64,000 nucleotides of DNA from Flavobacterium soyangense (lineage in GTDB: Bacteria; Bacteroidota; Bacteroidia; Flavobacteriales; Flavobacteriaceae): positions 1 to 64,000 of the forward strand of contig NZ_JADHEC010000009.1 of NCBI RefSeq assembly GCF_015277675.1, written 5' to 3'. The position numbers were made by a program, and so were the translations under genes. Below are positions 20,731 through 29,150 of this stretch, one piece after another; the stretch's first letter is position 1, and each line of letters starts with the position of its first letter. The notes under the pieces are model-generated. The model was not told the DNA's origin. It ran no database searches and saw nothing but the letters and a program-made list of their open reading frames with translations.

Positions 20731-21228
20731 TTAAGCAACCTCTTCGATATTTGCGAATTGGTTTTGAAGAGCAGAAATAACCCTTTGGGCTGGTGATTGA
20801 AGTAATCCAATAAGTTCGCCAATAAGTTCTTCTTTCGATTTGATAGTTGCCAAAGCATCTAATTGATCGTCTCCAATGTAAACTTCTGCATTGATGTAAG
20901 CCCCCTTTAAAATTGGCTTAGCATTCTTTTTGCGGAAATCTTTAATTATTTTACCAGGTGCGTTAGCCACATCTGCAATAAAAATAGCGCTATTACCTGT
21001 CAATACAGAAGGTAAATCGCCATAATCATTAGCAGAAGCCTCCATTGCTTTTGCAAGCAAAGTGTTTTTAACTACCTCTAATTTTATACCTGCTTTATAG
21101 CAAGCTCTTCTCAAGTTTGAAGTTGTCTCTGCGTTTAGTCCAGAAATATCAGATACATAAATAATATTTGTACCAGCTAACTGTGCAGTTAAATCTTCAA
21201 TCGCGATTGATTTTTCTTCTCTAGTCAT
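20731..21228 (-). CDS. rplJ: 50S ribosomal protein L10
   Basis: Base of the ribosomal stalk, binding 23S rRNA and L7/L12 dimers. 165 residues from ATG 21228 (MTREEKSIAIEDLTAQLAGT); the frame is open upstream but that part overlaps rplA and is not family-like. The KNTLLAKAMEA segment and the C-terminal helix that binds L7/L12 (SPAQRVISALQNQFANIEEVA) are visible. It follows rplA after 22 bases. Confidence 0.96.
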   Translation of the reverse strand: MTREEKSIAIEDLTAQLAGTNIIYVSDISGLNAETTSNLRRACYKAGIKLEVVKNTLLAKAMEASANDYGDLPSVLTGNSAIFIADVANAPGKIIKDFRKKNAKPILKGAYINAEVYIGDDQLDALATIKSKEELIGELIGLLQSPAQRVISALQNQFANIEEVA

Positions 21229-21250
21229 ACTAAAAATTTTTAACCACCAA

Positions 21251-21940
21251 TTATACTGCTTTAGGATCCAATGCAATTGCAGGACTCATAGTGCTAGTTA
21301 GGTAAATACTCTTGATGTAAGTTCCTTTAGCCGCAGTTGGTTTAAGTTTGATTAATGTTTGAATAATTTCATGAGCGTTATCTACAATTTTATCAGCATC
21401 GAAAGAGATTCTTCCAATACCTGCATGTATGATACCCGTTTTGTCCACTTTAAAGTCTATTTTACCAGCTTTAACTTCTATAACTGCTTTTGCAACATCC
21501 ATAGTTACAGTACCAGTTTTAGGGTTAGGCATTAAACCTCTAGGCCCTAAAATACGACCTAATGGACCCAATTTTCCCATAACACTTGGCATGGTGATAA
21601 TTACATCAACATCTGTCCAACCATCTTTAATTTTTTGTAAATATTCGTCAAGACCTACATAGTCTGCTCCTGCCTCTTTAGCTTCCGCTTCTTTGTCTGG
21701 AGTAACCAATGCCAATACTTTTACGTCTTTACCAGTTCCGTGAGGTAATGCTACCACACCTCTAACCATTTGATTCGCTTTTCTTGGATCAACACCCAAT
21801 CTTACAGCGATATCAACTGACTCATCAAATTTAGCAGAAGCTATTTCTTTTATCAATGCCGCAGCATCTTTTAAAGAGTATAGTTTATTCTTTTCAATTT
21901 TTGAAGCAGCCTCTTTTTGCTTTTTTGTCAATTTTGCCAT
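21251..21940 (-). CDS. rplA: 50S ribosomal protein L1
   Basis: Binds 23S rRNA at the exit-side stalk and can act as a translational repressor of its own operon in other bacteria. 229 residues, with the L1 signature [20 protein letters not shown] followed by [16 protein letters not shown] near 123-145 and [20 protein letters not shown] near 178. It is three bases downstream of rplK and translationally linked to it. Confidence 0.97.
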   Translation of the reverse strand: MAKLTKKQKEAASKIEKNKLYSLKDAAALIKEIASAKFDESVDIAVRLGVDPRKANQMVRGVVALPHGTGKDVKVLALVTPDKEAEAKEAGADYVGLDEYLQKIKDGWTDVDVIITMPSVMGKLGPLGRILGPRGLMPNPKTGTVTMDVAKAVIEVKAGKIDFKVDKTGIIHAGIGRISFDADKIVDNAHEIIQTLIKLKPTAAKGTYIKSIYLTSTMSPAIALDPKAV

Positions 21941-21943
21941 GTC

Positions 21944-22390
21944 TTACGCTTGTTTTAGAGGAGAATCTCCTGTTACAGTTATTCCCATAGATCTAGCTGT
22001 TCCTGCGATCATACTCATAGCAGACTCGATTGTGAATGCATTTAAATCAACCATCTTGTCTTCCGCAATTGCTTTAATAACATCCCAAGTAACGCTAGCT
22101 ACTTTCTTACGATTTGGTTCACCTGAACCAGATTTAAGCTTTGCCGCGTCCATTAATTGAACAGCAGCAGGTGGTGTTTTTACAACAAAATCGAAAGATT
22201 TGTCTTTATACACTGTAATTTGCACTGGGCAAACTTTACCTGGTTTATCTTGGGTTCTAGCATTAAATTGCTTACAGAACTCCATGATATTAACACCAGC
22301 AGCACCTAAAGCAGGTCCAACCGGTGGCGATGGATTCGCAGCACCTCCCTTAACTTGTAGTTTAACTACTTTACTAATCTCTTTAGCCAT
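21944..22390 (-). CDS. rplK: 50S ribosomal protein L11
   Basis: Part of the GTPase-associated centre of the large subunit. 148 residues, with the N-terminal [30 protein letters not shown] and the C-terminal rRNA-binding signature [23 protein letters not shown], then [14 protein letters not shown]. Intact; starts the rplKAJL group after nusG. Confidence 0.97.
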   Translation of the reverse strand: MAKEISKVVKLQVKGGAANPSPPVGPALGAAGVNIMEFCKQFNARTQDKPGKVCPVQITVYKDKSFDFVVKTPPAAVQLMDAAKLKSGSGEPNRKKVASVTWDVIKAIAEDKMVDLNAFTIESAMSMIAGTARSMGITVTGDSPLKQA

Positions 22391-22455
22391 TTTTTTAAAA
22401 ATTTAACACATTCTCATTGGAAGCGAAAATGTGGTTTATTATAGATGTAACAAAA

Positions 22456-23007
22456 TTATACTTTTTCAACTTGCATAAACCCTAATTCTAATGGCGTTTT
22501 TCTTCCGAAAATTTTAACCATTACTTCTAGTTTACGCTTTTCTTCATTGATTTTCTCAACAGTTCCATTGAAACCGTTAAAAGGGCCATCAATAACCTTA
22601 ATTGTTTCTCCTAAATTGAATGGAATTGAACGAGTATCTGTATTTACAGCCAATTCATCAACTTTACCTAACATTCTGTTTACTTCAGAAAGTCGCAATG
22701 GCACTGGCTCCCCACCTTTTATCTCACCTAAAAATCCAATTACACTTGTTATAGACTTAATAATATGAGGAATTTCTCCAATTAGGTTGGCTTCAATCAT
22801 TACATAACCCGGAAAATAAACTTTATCCTTGATTATTTTTTTTCCCTCTTTAACCGTAACTATTTTTTCAGTCGGAACCAAAACTTGTGATACATAATCA
22901 CCCATTCCTAATCTTGCAATTTCAGTTTCGATGTATGCTTTCACTTTATTTTCTTGCCCACTTACAGCTCGAACGACGTACCATTTTTTCATATTATTAT
23001 CTGCCAT
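22456..23007 (-). CDS. nusG: Transcription termination/antitermination protein NusG
   Basis: Elongation factor that joins RNA polymerase to Rho or to the ribosome. 183 residues: NGN domain with KKWYVVRAVSGQENKVKAYI at 6-25 and FPGYVMIEANL near 65, and a C-terminal KOW motif, INLGETIKVIDGPFNGFNGTVEKINEEKRKL-like sequence near 128-158. Could start at Met6 instead of Met1. Nine bases downstream of secE. Confidence 0.96.
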   Translation of the reverse strand: MADNNMKKWYVVRAVSGQENKVKAYIETEIARLGMGDYVSQVLVPTEKIVTVKEGKKIIKDKVYFPGYVMIEANLIGEIPHIIKSITSVIGFLGEIKGGEPVPLRLSEVNRMLGKVDELAVNTDTRSIPFNLGETIKVIDGPFNGFNGTVEKINEEKRKLEVMVKIFGRKTPLELGFMQVEKV

Positions 23008-23016
23008 AACAAAAAA

Positions 23017-23214
23017 TTATGCTTTTAACCAATTAAAAAAACCAGCCAATGTTTTTGCGAAAACCTCATCTACTCCCCAAGTTGCTAAAGCAAATATTAC
23101 GGAGAAAACAGCAACAACAATCGTCAGACGTTGCACTTCAGACCATTCTGGCCAAGTCACATTTGATCTTAATTCTTCAAATGCTTCCGATATGTAATTA
23201 ACAACTTTTGTCAT
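23017..23214 (-). CDS. secE: Preprotein translocase subunit SecE
   Basis: Small membrane subunit of the SecYEG channel, 65 residues. An amphipathic helix with the conserved EELRSNVTWPEWSEVQRLT is followed by one transmembrane helix, IVVAVFSVIFALATWGVDEV. This is the minimal one-helix form usual outside enterobacteria. Lies between tRNA-Trp and nusG. Confidence 0.95.
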   Translation of the reverse strand: MTKVVNYISEAFEELRSNVTWPEWSEVQRLTIVVAVFSVIFALATWGVDEVFAKTLAGFFNWLKA

Positions 23215-23229
23215 TATGATTTATTTTTA

Positions 23230-23303
23230 TGGCACGGGCGGAGGGATTCGAACCCCCATCAACGGTTTTGGAGACCGCTATTCTACCCTTGAACTACGCC
23301 CGT
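23230..23303 (-). tRNA. tRNA-Trp (CCA)
   Basis: The minus strand folds as a cloverleaf: acceptor ACGGGCG/CGCCCGT, anticodon stem GCGGT/ACCGT around loop CTCCAAA (anticodon CCA), and T-loop GGTTCGAATC. The 3' CCA is encoded (bases 23230-23232), unlike the three other tRNAs in this window. Sits between the tuf terminator and secE. Confidence 0.95.
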
Positions 23304-23308
23304 TCGTT

Positions 23309-23343
23309 AAAAACCAGTAACGCCTATGGGTGTTACTGGTTTT
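23309..23343 (-). terminator. Terminator/attenuator after tuf
   Basis: AAAACCAGTAAC-ACCCATAGGC-GTTACTGGTTTT is a perfect 12-bp stem ending in a T-run on the minus strand, 20 bases after the tuf stop. No separate promoter for tRNA-Trp-secE is evident, so read-through is needed unless one is hidden in the stem. Confidence 0.75.
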
Positions 23344-23363
23344 ATAAACATTATAAAATTATA

Positions 23364-24548
23364 CTATAGAATTTCAGTTACCTGACCTGCACCTACAGTT
23401 CTACCACCTTCACGGATAGCAAAACGTAAACCTACATTCATAGCAATTGGGCTTAATAAAGCAACCTCAATAGTTAAGTTATCCCCTGGCATTACCATCT
23501 CTACACCTGCTGGCAAAGTAATAACTCCTGTTACGTCTGTTGTACGAACGTAAAACTGTGGACGGTAGTTATTATGGAACGGAGTGTGACGACCACCTTC
23601 TTCTTTTTTCAAGATATAAACCTCAGCTTTAAAGTGATTGTGTGGTTTTACAGATCCTGGTTTAATAATAACCATTCCTCTTTTAATATCTGCTTTATCA
23701 ACACCACGCAACAATAAACCTACGTTATCACCAGCTTCACCTCTATCAAGGATTTTACGGAACATCTCAACTCCAGTAACTGTAGAAGTTAATTTTTCAG
23801 CTCCCATACCAATGATTTCAACAGGATCTCCTGTGTTTGCAATACCCGTTTCGATACGACCTGTAGCAACAGTTCCACGACCAGTAATTGTAAATACGTC
23901 TTCAACCGGCATTAAGAAAGGTTTTGCAATATCACGAACTGGCTCTTGAATCCAGCTATCACAAGCTTCCATTAATTCTAAAATTTTTGGAGTCCAAACT
24001 GGGTCGTTATTTAATCCACCCAAGGCTGAACCTTGAATTACAGGACAGTTGTCTCCATCATATTCATAGAAATTCAATAAATCTCTAATTTCCATTTCAA
24101 CAAGCTCCAATAACTCTTCATCATCAACCATATCCACTTTATTCATGAATACTACCATTCTAGGAATACCTACCTGGCGACCTAAAAGGATGTGTTCACG
24201 TGTTTGTGGCATTGGTCCGTCTGTAGCAGCTACAACAAGAATAGCACCATCCATTTGAGCAGCACCGGTAACCATGTTTTTTACGTAATCCGCGTGACCT
24301 GGACAGTCAACGTGAGCGTAGTGACGATTAGCAGTTTCATATTCAACGTGAGATGTATTAATTGTAATACCTCTTTCTTTTTCTTCTGGAGCATTATCAA
24401 TTTGATCAAATGATTTTGCTTGACAGTAACCAGCATCAGATAACACTTTAGTTATTGCTGCAGTTAAAGTTGTTTTTCCGTGATCCACGTGTCCGATAGT
24501 CCCAATATTTAAATGGGGTTTGTTACGGTTAAAGGTTTCTTTTGCCAT
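23364..24548 (-). CDS. tuf: Elongation factor Tu
   Basis: Delivers aminoacyl-tRNA to the ribosome. 394 residues with G1 [11 protein letters not shown] (19-29), the effector region [16 protein letters not shown]3 [13 protein letters not shown]4 NKVDM and G5 GSAL, then the two beta-barrel domains ending QVTEIL. Intact. No TAnnTTTG box is seen directly upstream; it is probably co-transcribed with the three tRNAs 5' of it, a widespread bacterial arrangement. Confidence 0.98.
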   Translation of the reverse strand: MAKETFNRNKPHLNIGTIGHVDHGKTTLTAAITKVLSDAGYCQAKSFDQIDNAPEEKERGITINTSHVEYETANRHYAHVDCPGHADYVKNMVTGAAQMDGAILVVAATDGPMPQTREHILLGRQVGIPRMVVFMNKVDMVDDEELLELVEMEIRDLLNFYEYDGDNCPVIQGSALGGLNNDPVWTPKILELMEACDSWIQEPVRDIAKPFLMPVEDVFTITGRGTVATGRIETGIANTGDPVEIIGMGAEKLTSTVTGVEMFRKILDRGEAGDNVGLLLRGVDKADIKRGMVIIKPGSVKPHNHFKAEVYILKKEEGGRHTPFHNNYRPQFYVRTTDVTGVITLPAGVEMVMPGDNLTIEVALLSPIAMNVGLRFAIREGGRTVGAGQVTEIL

Positions 24549-24602
24549 TTTACTTAATTTTTAATCTTAGTTATTATTAGTGTTCAATATTATACTTTGT
24601 TG

Positions 24603-24674
24603 AGCCAACTACGGGAATTGAACCCGTGACCTCTTCCTTACCAAGGAAGCACTCTACCCCTGAGCTAAGTCGGC
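24603..24674 (-). tRNA. tRNA-Thr (GGT)
   Basis: 72-nt cloverleaf: acceptor GCCGACT/AGTTGGC, D-arm GCTC-AGGGGTA-GAGT, anticodon stem CTTCC/GGAAG around TTGGTAA (anticodon GGT), T-arm ACGGG/CCCGT. CCA not encoded. Confidence 0.95.
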
Positions 24675-24858
24675 AGAATCCTTGAATTAAGAATTTAGCT
24701 TTAAAATTTAGAAAATTCTAAACTCATTTTTTAAATTCTTATATTAGGATTACCTCGCTTTCGCTCGGCGATCCGCAAAGGCAAGCCTTTACTAAAATCT
24801 TGCTTACTCAAACTTTTTAAAAGTTCACTTTCAAAAGTTTTCTAAATCAAAATTTATG

Positions 24859-24939
24859 TGGGGAGAGCAGGATTCGAACCTGCGAAGTTCACACAGCAGA
24901 TTTACAGTCTGCCCTCGTTGGCCGCTTGAGTATCTCCCC
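24859..24939 (-). tRNA. tRNA-Tyr (GTA)
   Basis: 81-nt class II tRNA: acceptor GGGGAGA/TCTCCCC, anticodon stem GCAGA/TCTGC around CTGTAAA (anticodon GTA), a long variable arm and T-loop GGTTCGAATC. CCA not encoded. The 184 bases between it and tRNA-Thr(GGT) hold no recognisable tRNA. Confidence 0.95.
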
Positions 24940-24994
24940 ATTTTTTTATCAATATAATACAAGAACAATTTCCAAATCGCATTGGAAAAAAAAG

Positions 24995-25068
24995 AGCCGG
25001 CGGAGGGACTCGAACCCACGACCTGCTGATTACAAATCAGCTGCTCTAGCCAACTGAGCTACGCTGGC
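24995..25068 (-). tRNA. tRNA-Thr (TGT)
   Basis: 74-nt cloverleaf: acceptor GCCAGCG/CGCCGGC, anticodon stem GCTGA/TCAGC around TTTGTAA (anticodon TGT), T-loop GGTTCGAGTC. First gene of the tRNA-tuf transcription unit. Confidence 0.95.
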
Positions 25069-25076
25069 AATATCAA

Positions 25077-25106
25077 TAAAAAAAGTCCGCTATTTCTAAC
25101 GGACTG
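25077..25106 (-). terminator. Terminator of the xerC-hpf unit
   Basis: AGTCCG-TTAGAAATAG-CGGACT followed by seven T on the minus strand. It overlaps the start of the tRNA operon: the -7 box of that promoter abuts the upstream arm. Confidence 0.75.
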
Positions 25107-25136
25107 CAAATGTATATCTTTTTGTTTTTTAATCAA
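25107..25136 (-). promoter_or_regulatory. Promoter of the tRNA-tuf operon (TTG-N19-TACATTTG)
   Basis: On the minus strand TTG (25134-25136), a 19-base spacer and TACATTTG (25107-25114) match the full Bacteroidota consensus. Transcription would start near 25100, inside the upstream arm of the hpf terminator, so the new transcript cannot form that hairpin. Confidence 0.7.
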
Positions 25137-25159
25137 AACAATTTTATAAAAAATTTAGA

Positions 25160-25462
25160 TTAAATATGAGTATTGATTTTTTCTTTCCTTTTTACCAATA
25201 ATCGCTCTATAGATTCTGCTGCAAGGTCCACTGCTTCTTCAAAAGTTTTACATTGTTTTTTTACTAAAAAATCGTCCCCGGGAACAATAATTTTCATCTC
25301 CACGATTTTGTTTTCTTTGTCACTTGTTTTTTCGACTTTTAAATAAACGTCAGATGATACTACTTTGTCGTAATACTTTTCTAATCTGACCATTCTTTCT
25401 TGGACAAAATCCACTAACTTTTTGTCAACAGTAAAGTTAACTGCATGAACATCTACCTTCAT
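25160..25462 (-). CDS. hpf: Ribosome hibernation promoting factor, short form (HPF/RaiA)
   Basis: Binds the 30S decoding region and inactivates ribosomes in slow-growing cells. 100 residues from ATG 25462 (MKVDVHAVNFTVDKKLVDFV), with the beta-alpha-beta-beta-beta-alpha order of the family and the basic C-terminal helix DLAAESIERLLVKRKEKI. It has no C-terminal dimerisation domain, so it is the short type. Lies 34 bases downstream of xerC. Confidence 0.9.
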   Translation of the reverse strand: MKVDVHAVNFTVDKKLVDFVQERMVRLEKYYDKVVSSDVYLKVEKTSDKENKIVEMKIIVPGDDFLVKKQCKTFEEAVDLAAESIERLLVKRKEKINTHI

Positions 25463-25496
25463 AATCAATATTTATTAGGGGTTAAAAATTTTAGAA

Positions 25497-26393
25497 TTAT
25501 TTTTGATTTCTTGGATGAGCATTTTCATAAACTTTTTTGAGTTCTGATAAACTACTATGAGTATAGACTTGTGTCGATGCTAAACTTGAATGTCCCAATA
25601 ATTCTTTTACTGAATTTAAATCGGCTCCGTTGTTTAATAGGTGGGTCGCAAATGTATGCCTTAATATGTGCGGACTTTTCTTTACTTTCGCGGAGACAGT
25701 ACTAAAGTACAAATTTATTAATCGATACACAAACGAATCATTCAACTTTAACCCTTTTTTAGTGAGAAAAAAATAGTCTTTATCCGTAACCTTCTCTAAA
25801 TGTGATCTTTCGTTTAAATACAAAATTAATTGTCGGGATACAATTGACAATATTGGAATTATACGTTCTTTATTCCTTTTGCCAAGAACCTTTATCGTAT
25901 TATTAGATACATTTACATTGTTCATTTTCAGATGAATTAATTCTGTTCTTCGAATTCCCGTGGTGTAAAACAAATCGATGATGAGTTTATCTCTTATTTC
26001 TTCAAAACCTATTGGATTCGGAATTTGATTTAACACTTCGGCAACTTCATTCTCCGAAAAAGGAATTTGAAGTGTTTTGGGAGTTTTTAACGCTTTGTGT
26101 TTCAAAAGCGGACTAACTTCTATCTGTTTTGTTTTTAACAGGAATTTATAAAAAGCTTTTAACGAGGAAATCTTTCTGTTGACAGAAACATTCGAAATAG
26201 TATCATCGACAAGCGAAACAATCCAGCTTCTGATTTGGCTGTAGTTTACCTGCTCAATATTTTCTTCATTAAATTGGTTTTTATTGAATGATTCAAAAAA
26301 CTCTATATCATTCAAATAGGCATTAACGGTATGTGGAGAATATTTTTTCTCCAATTGCAGATAATCTTTAAATGCGTCCTTATTATTAGTCAT
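25497..26393 (-). CDS. xerC: Tyrosine recombinase XerC-type
   Basis: Site-specific recombinase for chromosome dimer resolution. 298 residues: an N-terminal SAM-like core-binding domain (about 5-90) and a C-terminal catalytic domain with Arg148 (TTGIRRTEL), Lys172 (LGKRNKER), His242-x-x-Arg245 (HILRHTFATHLL), His268 (LLGHSSLAST) and the nucleophile Tyr277 (QVYTH). All six catalytic positions are intact. The length and the lack of any phage or integron neighbours favour the housekeeping Xer enzyme. Its -7 box lies in the loop of the rpsU terminator. Confidence 0.92.
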   Translation of the reverse strand: MTNNKDAFKDYLQLEKKYSPHTVNAYLNDIEFFESFNKNQFNEENIEQVNYSQIRSWIVSLVDDTISNVSVNRKISSLKAFYKFLLKTKQIEVSPLLKHKALKTPKTLQIPFSENEVAEVLNQIPNPIGFEEIRDKLIIDLFYTTGIRRTELIHLKMNNVNVSNNTIKVLGKRNKERIIPILSIVSRQLILYLNERSHLEKVTDKDYFFLTKKGLKLNDSFVYRLINLYFSTVSAKVKKSPHILRHTFATHLLNNGADLNSVKELLGHSSLASTQVYTHSSLSELKKVYENAHPRNQK

Positions 26394-26439
26394 AAAAAAA
26401 CCGTTAGTATCAAAGGTATTAAACTTTAATGACTAACGG
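26391..26439 (-). terminator. Terminator of rpsU, interleaved with the xerC promoter
   Basis: CCGTTAGT (26432-26439 side) pairs with ACTAACGG (26401-26408 side) on the minus strand and seven T follow, running into the xerC ATG at 26393. The long loop contains TACCTTTG (26411-26418), a -7 box for xerC. Confidence 0.7.
26411..26418 (-). promoter_or_regulatory. Promoter -7 box (TACCTTTG) of xerC inside the rpsU terminator loop
   Basis: TACCTTTG matches TAnnTTTG. The transcript would start near 26404, leaving a leader of about ten bases. No -33 TTG found. Confidence 0.45.
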
Positions 26440-26462
26440 CACTTTATTTTGATAGAAAATAA

Positions 26463-26660
26463 TTAACTATTCTCTATGTTGTCTCTCATATTCTGGATAT
26501 AAGCAGCTTTTTGAATTTTTGCTCTGTTGGTAACTGATGGTTTTATAAAAGCAGTACGTGCTCTTAGTTGACGAACAGTTCCTGTTTTGTCAAATTTTCT
26601 TTTATAGCGCTTTAATGCTCTATCGATATTTTCTCCGTCTTTAATTGGTATAATTAACAT
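26463..26660 (-). CDS. rpsU: 30S ribosomal protein S21
   Basis: Small-subunit protein bound near the 3' end of 16S rRNA. 65 residues from ATG 26660: MLIIPIKDGENIDRALKRYK, then the basic RKFDKTGTVRQLRARTAFIK. In Flavobacterium johnsoniae, bS21 is known to help hide the 16S anti-Shine-Dalgarno sequence, so most mRNAs do not use it, while rpsU itself keeps a strong Shine-Dalgarno and appears autoregulated. The same is seen here: AGAGGAGGTG stands nine bases before the ATG. The start was chosen by this site. Confidence 0.95.
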   Translation of the reverse strand: MLIIPIKDGENIDRALKRYKRKFDKTGTVRQLRARTAFIKPSVTNRAKIQKAAYIQNMRDNIENS

Positions 26661-26668
26661 AATATAGA

Positions 26669-26678
26669 CACCTCCTCT
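26669..26678 (-). promoter_or_regulatory. Strong Shine-Dalgarno sequence of rpsU
   Basis: The minus strand reads AGAGGAGGTG, a near-complete match to the 16S 3' end, nine bases before the start. It is the clearest such site I found in the window; most genes here have A-rich leaders. Supports autoregulation of rpsU through bS21-dependent exposure of the anti-Shine-Dalgarno sequence. Confidence 0.85.
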
Positions 26679-26689
26679 CGTTAAGGCTG

Positions 26690-26697
26690 CAAAAGTA
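26690..26697 (-). promoter_or_regulatory. Promoter -7 box (TACTTTTG) of rpsU
   Basis: TACTTTTG matches TAnnTTTG; transcription would start near 26684, giving a leader of about 23 nt that contains just the Shine-Dalgarno site. Confidence 0.5.
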
Positions 26698-26750
26698 ATC
26701 AAATTTTTGAATTATGAATTATAAATTATGAATTATTTTTTGAGATTAAA

Positions 26751-26890
26751 GATAATAGTCAGATAGATAACAGACTAAAAAAAATGAATTAATCAAAAAA
26801 AGTAAAGTAAGTATTTAGGTTCGCTCCGTTTAGCTTTGCCTCGGGTCTTTGCTTCTTGGCTTTTAATCTTTTATCTATCTGTCTATTATC
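26751..26890. repeat. Long imperfect inverted repeat between rpsU and the acyl-CoA dehydrogenase gene
   Basis: GATAATAGTCAGATAGATAA (26751-26770) and TTATCTATCTGTCTATTATC (26871-26890) are inverted repeats with one mismatch in 20. The 100 bases between them hold no gene. It may be a small MITE-like or palindromic intergenic element, or may help to end the acyl-CoA dehydrogenase transcript. Confidence 0.6.
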
Positions 26891-26909
26891 ATATTGTCTC
26901 GTGAAAAAT

Positions 26910-28052
26910 CTATGCCTTCAAAATATTCCTCGAAATCACCAGTTTCTGAATCTCAGTAGTCCCTTCACCAATGGTACATAGTTTTGAATCTCTGAAGAAT
27001 TTCTCTACGGGATAATCTTTGGTATAACCATAGCCGCCGTGAATTTGAATGGCTTCTGTAGACACTTTTACGCAAACTTCTGAAGCATACATTTTACTCA
27101 TTGCGCCAAGGGTTGTCATATTTCGATTTTTATTTTTCAAGAAAGCGGCTTTGTGCAATAACAATTCCGAAGCTTCTATTTCAGTAGCCATATCGGCCAA
27201 TTTAAAAGCTATTGCTTGAAATTCGCTTATTGCTTTTCCAAACTGATGTCTCTCTTTCGAATATTTTAAGGAGGCTTCATAAGCACCTTTTGCAATTCCT
27301 AATGATAAAGCTCCAATGGAAATTCTTCCTCCGTCCAAAATTTTCATAGATTGAATAAAACCTTCACCTACTTCGCCTAATCTATTGGCATCTGGAATTC
27401 GGCAATTATCAAAGAACAATTCGGCTGTTTCGCTGGCACGCATTCCCAATTTATTAGCTTTTTTTCCTGAAGTAAATCCGGGCATTCCTTTTTCGAAAAC
27501 AAAAGCAGTCATTCCTCTAGAATCTCCTTTTTGTCCAGTGCGAACAATCACCACTGCAATATCTCCTGAAATTCCGTGCGTAATAAAATTTTTGGAACCG
27601 TTTACAATCCAATAATCACCGTCTTTTACGGCAGTAGTATTCATTCCACCTGCATCAGAACCTGTACTGTGCTCCGTTAATCCCCAAGCTCCAATATGTC
27701 CGCCTGTAGCTAGTTTTGGAATCCACTTTTTCTTTTGCTCATCGCTTCCAAAACTCAAAATATGATTGGTACATAATGAATTATGCGCTGCAACAGACAA
27801 TCCTATAGAAGGATCCACTTTAGAAATTTCTTCTATAACCGTAATGTATTCGTGATATCCTAACCCTGAACCGCCGAGTTCTTCCGGGACTAAAACGCCC
27901 ATAAACCCCATTTCTCCTAATTTTTTGAACAATGGAATTGGAAAAGTCTGGGCCTCATCCCACTCCATTATATAAGGTCTAATGTTTTTTTCGGCAAAAT
28001 CTTTTATAGATTGTGCAATCATAGATTGCGTTTCGCTGTAATCGAAGTTCAT
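26910..28052 (-). CDS. Acyl-CoA dehydrogenase
   Basis: FAD-dependent alpha,beta-dehydrogenation of acyl-CoA. 380 residues: N-terminal helical domain from [20 protein letters not shown], the FAD/substrate region [20 protein letters not shown] near 122-141, and the C-terminal domain with [17 protein letters not shown] followed by [18 protein letters not shown]. The catalytic base is probably Glu363 in the EGTTEIQ motif, the position used by short-chain and short/branched-chain enzymes. The acyl substrate cannot be told. Sixteen bases downstream of the helix-hairpin-helix gene, so likely one unit. Confidence 0.93.
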   Translation of the reverse strand: MNFDYSETQSMIAQSIKDFAEKNIRPYIMEWDEAQTFPIPLFKKLGEMGFMGVLVPEELGGSGLGYHEYITVIEEISKVDPSIGLSVAAHNSLCTNHILSFGSDEQKKKWIPKLATGGHIGAWGLTEHSTGSDAGGMNTTAVKDGDYWIVNGSKNFITHGISGDIAVVIVRTGQKGDSRGMTAFVFEKGMPGFTSGKKANKLGMRASETAELFFDNCRIPDANRLGEVGEGFIQSMKILDGGRISIGALSLGIAKGAYEASLKYSKERHQFGKAISEFQAIAFKLADMATEIEASELLLHKAAFLKNKNRNMTTLGAMSKMYASEVCVKVSTEAIQIHGGYGYTKDYPVEKFFRDSKLCTIGEGTTEIQKLVISRNILKA

Positions 28053-28068
28053 TTTAATAGTGTATAAT

Positions 28069-28953
28069 TTAAAAGTCCAAATATAAGGCTATAATATTTG
28101 CCTTATCAATAGACAATCCTTTAATTTTTGTTAAATCATCAATATTTTTGATATCTCCATTCATACTTCTGTACGTAACTATATTTTTGGAAAGCGGATA
28201 CTTAAAATATGGAAACTGTGAAAGTTCTTTTATGGAAGCATTATTAATGTCAATTTTTTTAAGTTTTGGCAGCGCCAAAACTTTGAAATGTATATTCAAA
28301 TTCTCAATAACTTCGTCCGAAAGTCCCCAAACATCTTTCATTTGTTCCATTGAAACAAAACTTCCAAGGCTTTCTTTGAATTTTAAAATCCGAACCGAAA
28401 TCGCCTCGCCTATTCCATATATCTTAATTAAATCTTCCTGCGAGGCCTGATTAATATCGATTATGACAATTTTTTCTTTTTTGGCGAAAGCCGTATTGGA
28501 ATATTTTTTATAGTCTTTGAATTCCTTTTTGTTATTTACCCAATCCGGGAATTTAAAATAGGGCGAAATAGCATTCAACAAGGAATCCGAAACTTTTGTC
28601 ACGACCTGAAACTCTTTTGGCGAGTTCACATATTTATTTTCTTTTCTAAAAGCAAGCAATCTATCGATTTCAGCAACAGACATTCCGAGTTTATAGCCTT
28701 TATAATCCGAAATGAAATTGGGATTGAAAGGATAAATCTTTGGAACATAATCTCTTTTTTGCTGTTTCATCGAATCGATTTCCGTTTGCAGCGAAAGCCA
28801 TTTTTCTTTCTCAGGAGAAGTTATAGACAAAGAACTAAAATCCACAAAAAAATAAGCCAACTGCAAAACAATAATTATCGAAAACAATAAAAAAATACCG
28901 AATCGCTGACCTCGGGAAAACTTAAAAAAGGATTTTATTGTTTTGAAAGTCAT
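28069..28953 (-). CDS. Helix-hairpin-helix protein with N-terminal membrane anchor
   Basis: A 294-residue protein. A membrane helix lies at about 17-36 ([20 protein letters not shown]). The rest holds repeated ComEA/GspK-like helix-hairpin-helix units: [20 protein letters not shown] near 171-190, [20 protein letters not shown] near 205, and [20 protein letters not shown] near 236, ending [11 protein letters not shown]. Such motifs bind the DNA backbone non-specifically. ComEA relatives act in DNA uptake, but no other competence genes are near, so the role is open. Divergent from the amino acid permease. Confidence 0.8.
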   Translation of the reverse strand: MTFKTIKSFFKFSRGQRFGIFLLFSIIIVLQLAYFFVDFSSLSITSPEKEKWLSLQTEIDSMKQQKRDYVPKIYPFNPNFISDYKGYKLGMSVAEIDRLLAFRKENKYVNSPKEFQVVTKVSDSLLNAISPYFKFPDWVNNKKEFKDYKKYSNTAFAKKEKIVIIDINQASQEDLIKIYGIGEAISVRILKFKESLGSFVSMEQMKDVWGLSDEVIENLNIHFKVLALPKLKKIDINNASIKELSQFPYFKYPLSKNIVTYRSMNGDIKNIDDLTKIKGLSIDKANIIALYLDF

Positions 28954-29114
28954 TTACTTGGGATTAAATCAACTCTATCCGAATTGAATTTTGAATTTTA
29001 AAAATAAGAAAAATTTTATAAATAAGTAATTAATTCTAAAAAAATATCCAAAATAAAAAAAGATAATTTTAAAAAAATAAAGATTTCTATATCGCTTCAA
29101 CATTAAAAAAACAA

Positions 29115-29122
29115 TATATTTG
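29115..29122 (+). promoter_or_regulatory. Promoter -7 box (TATATTTG) of the amino acid permease gene
   Basis: TATATTTG matches TAnnTTTG, 28 bases before the ATG at 29151. No -33 TTG at standard spacing. Confidence 0.45.
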
Positions 29123-29150
29123 AAACCTAATAACAATAAACCATAAATAT

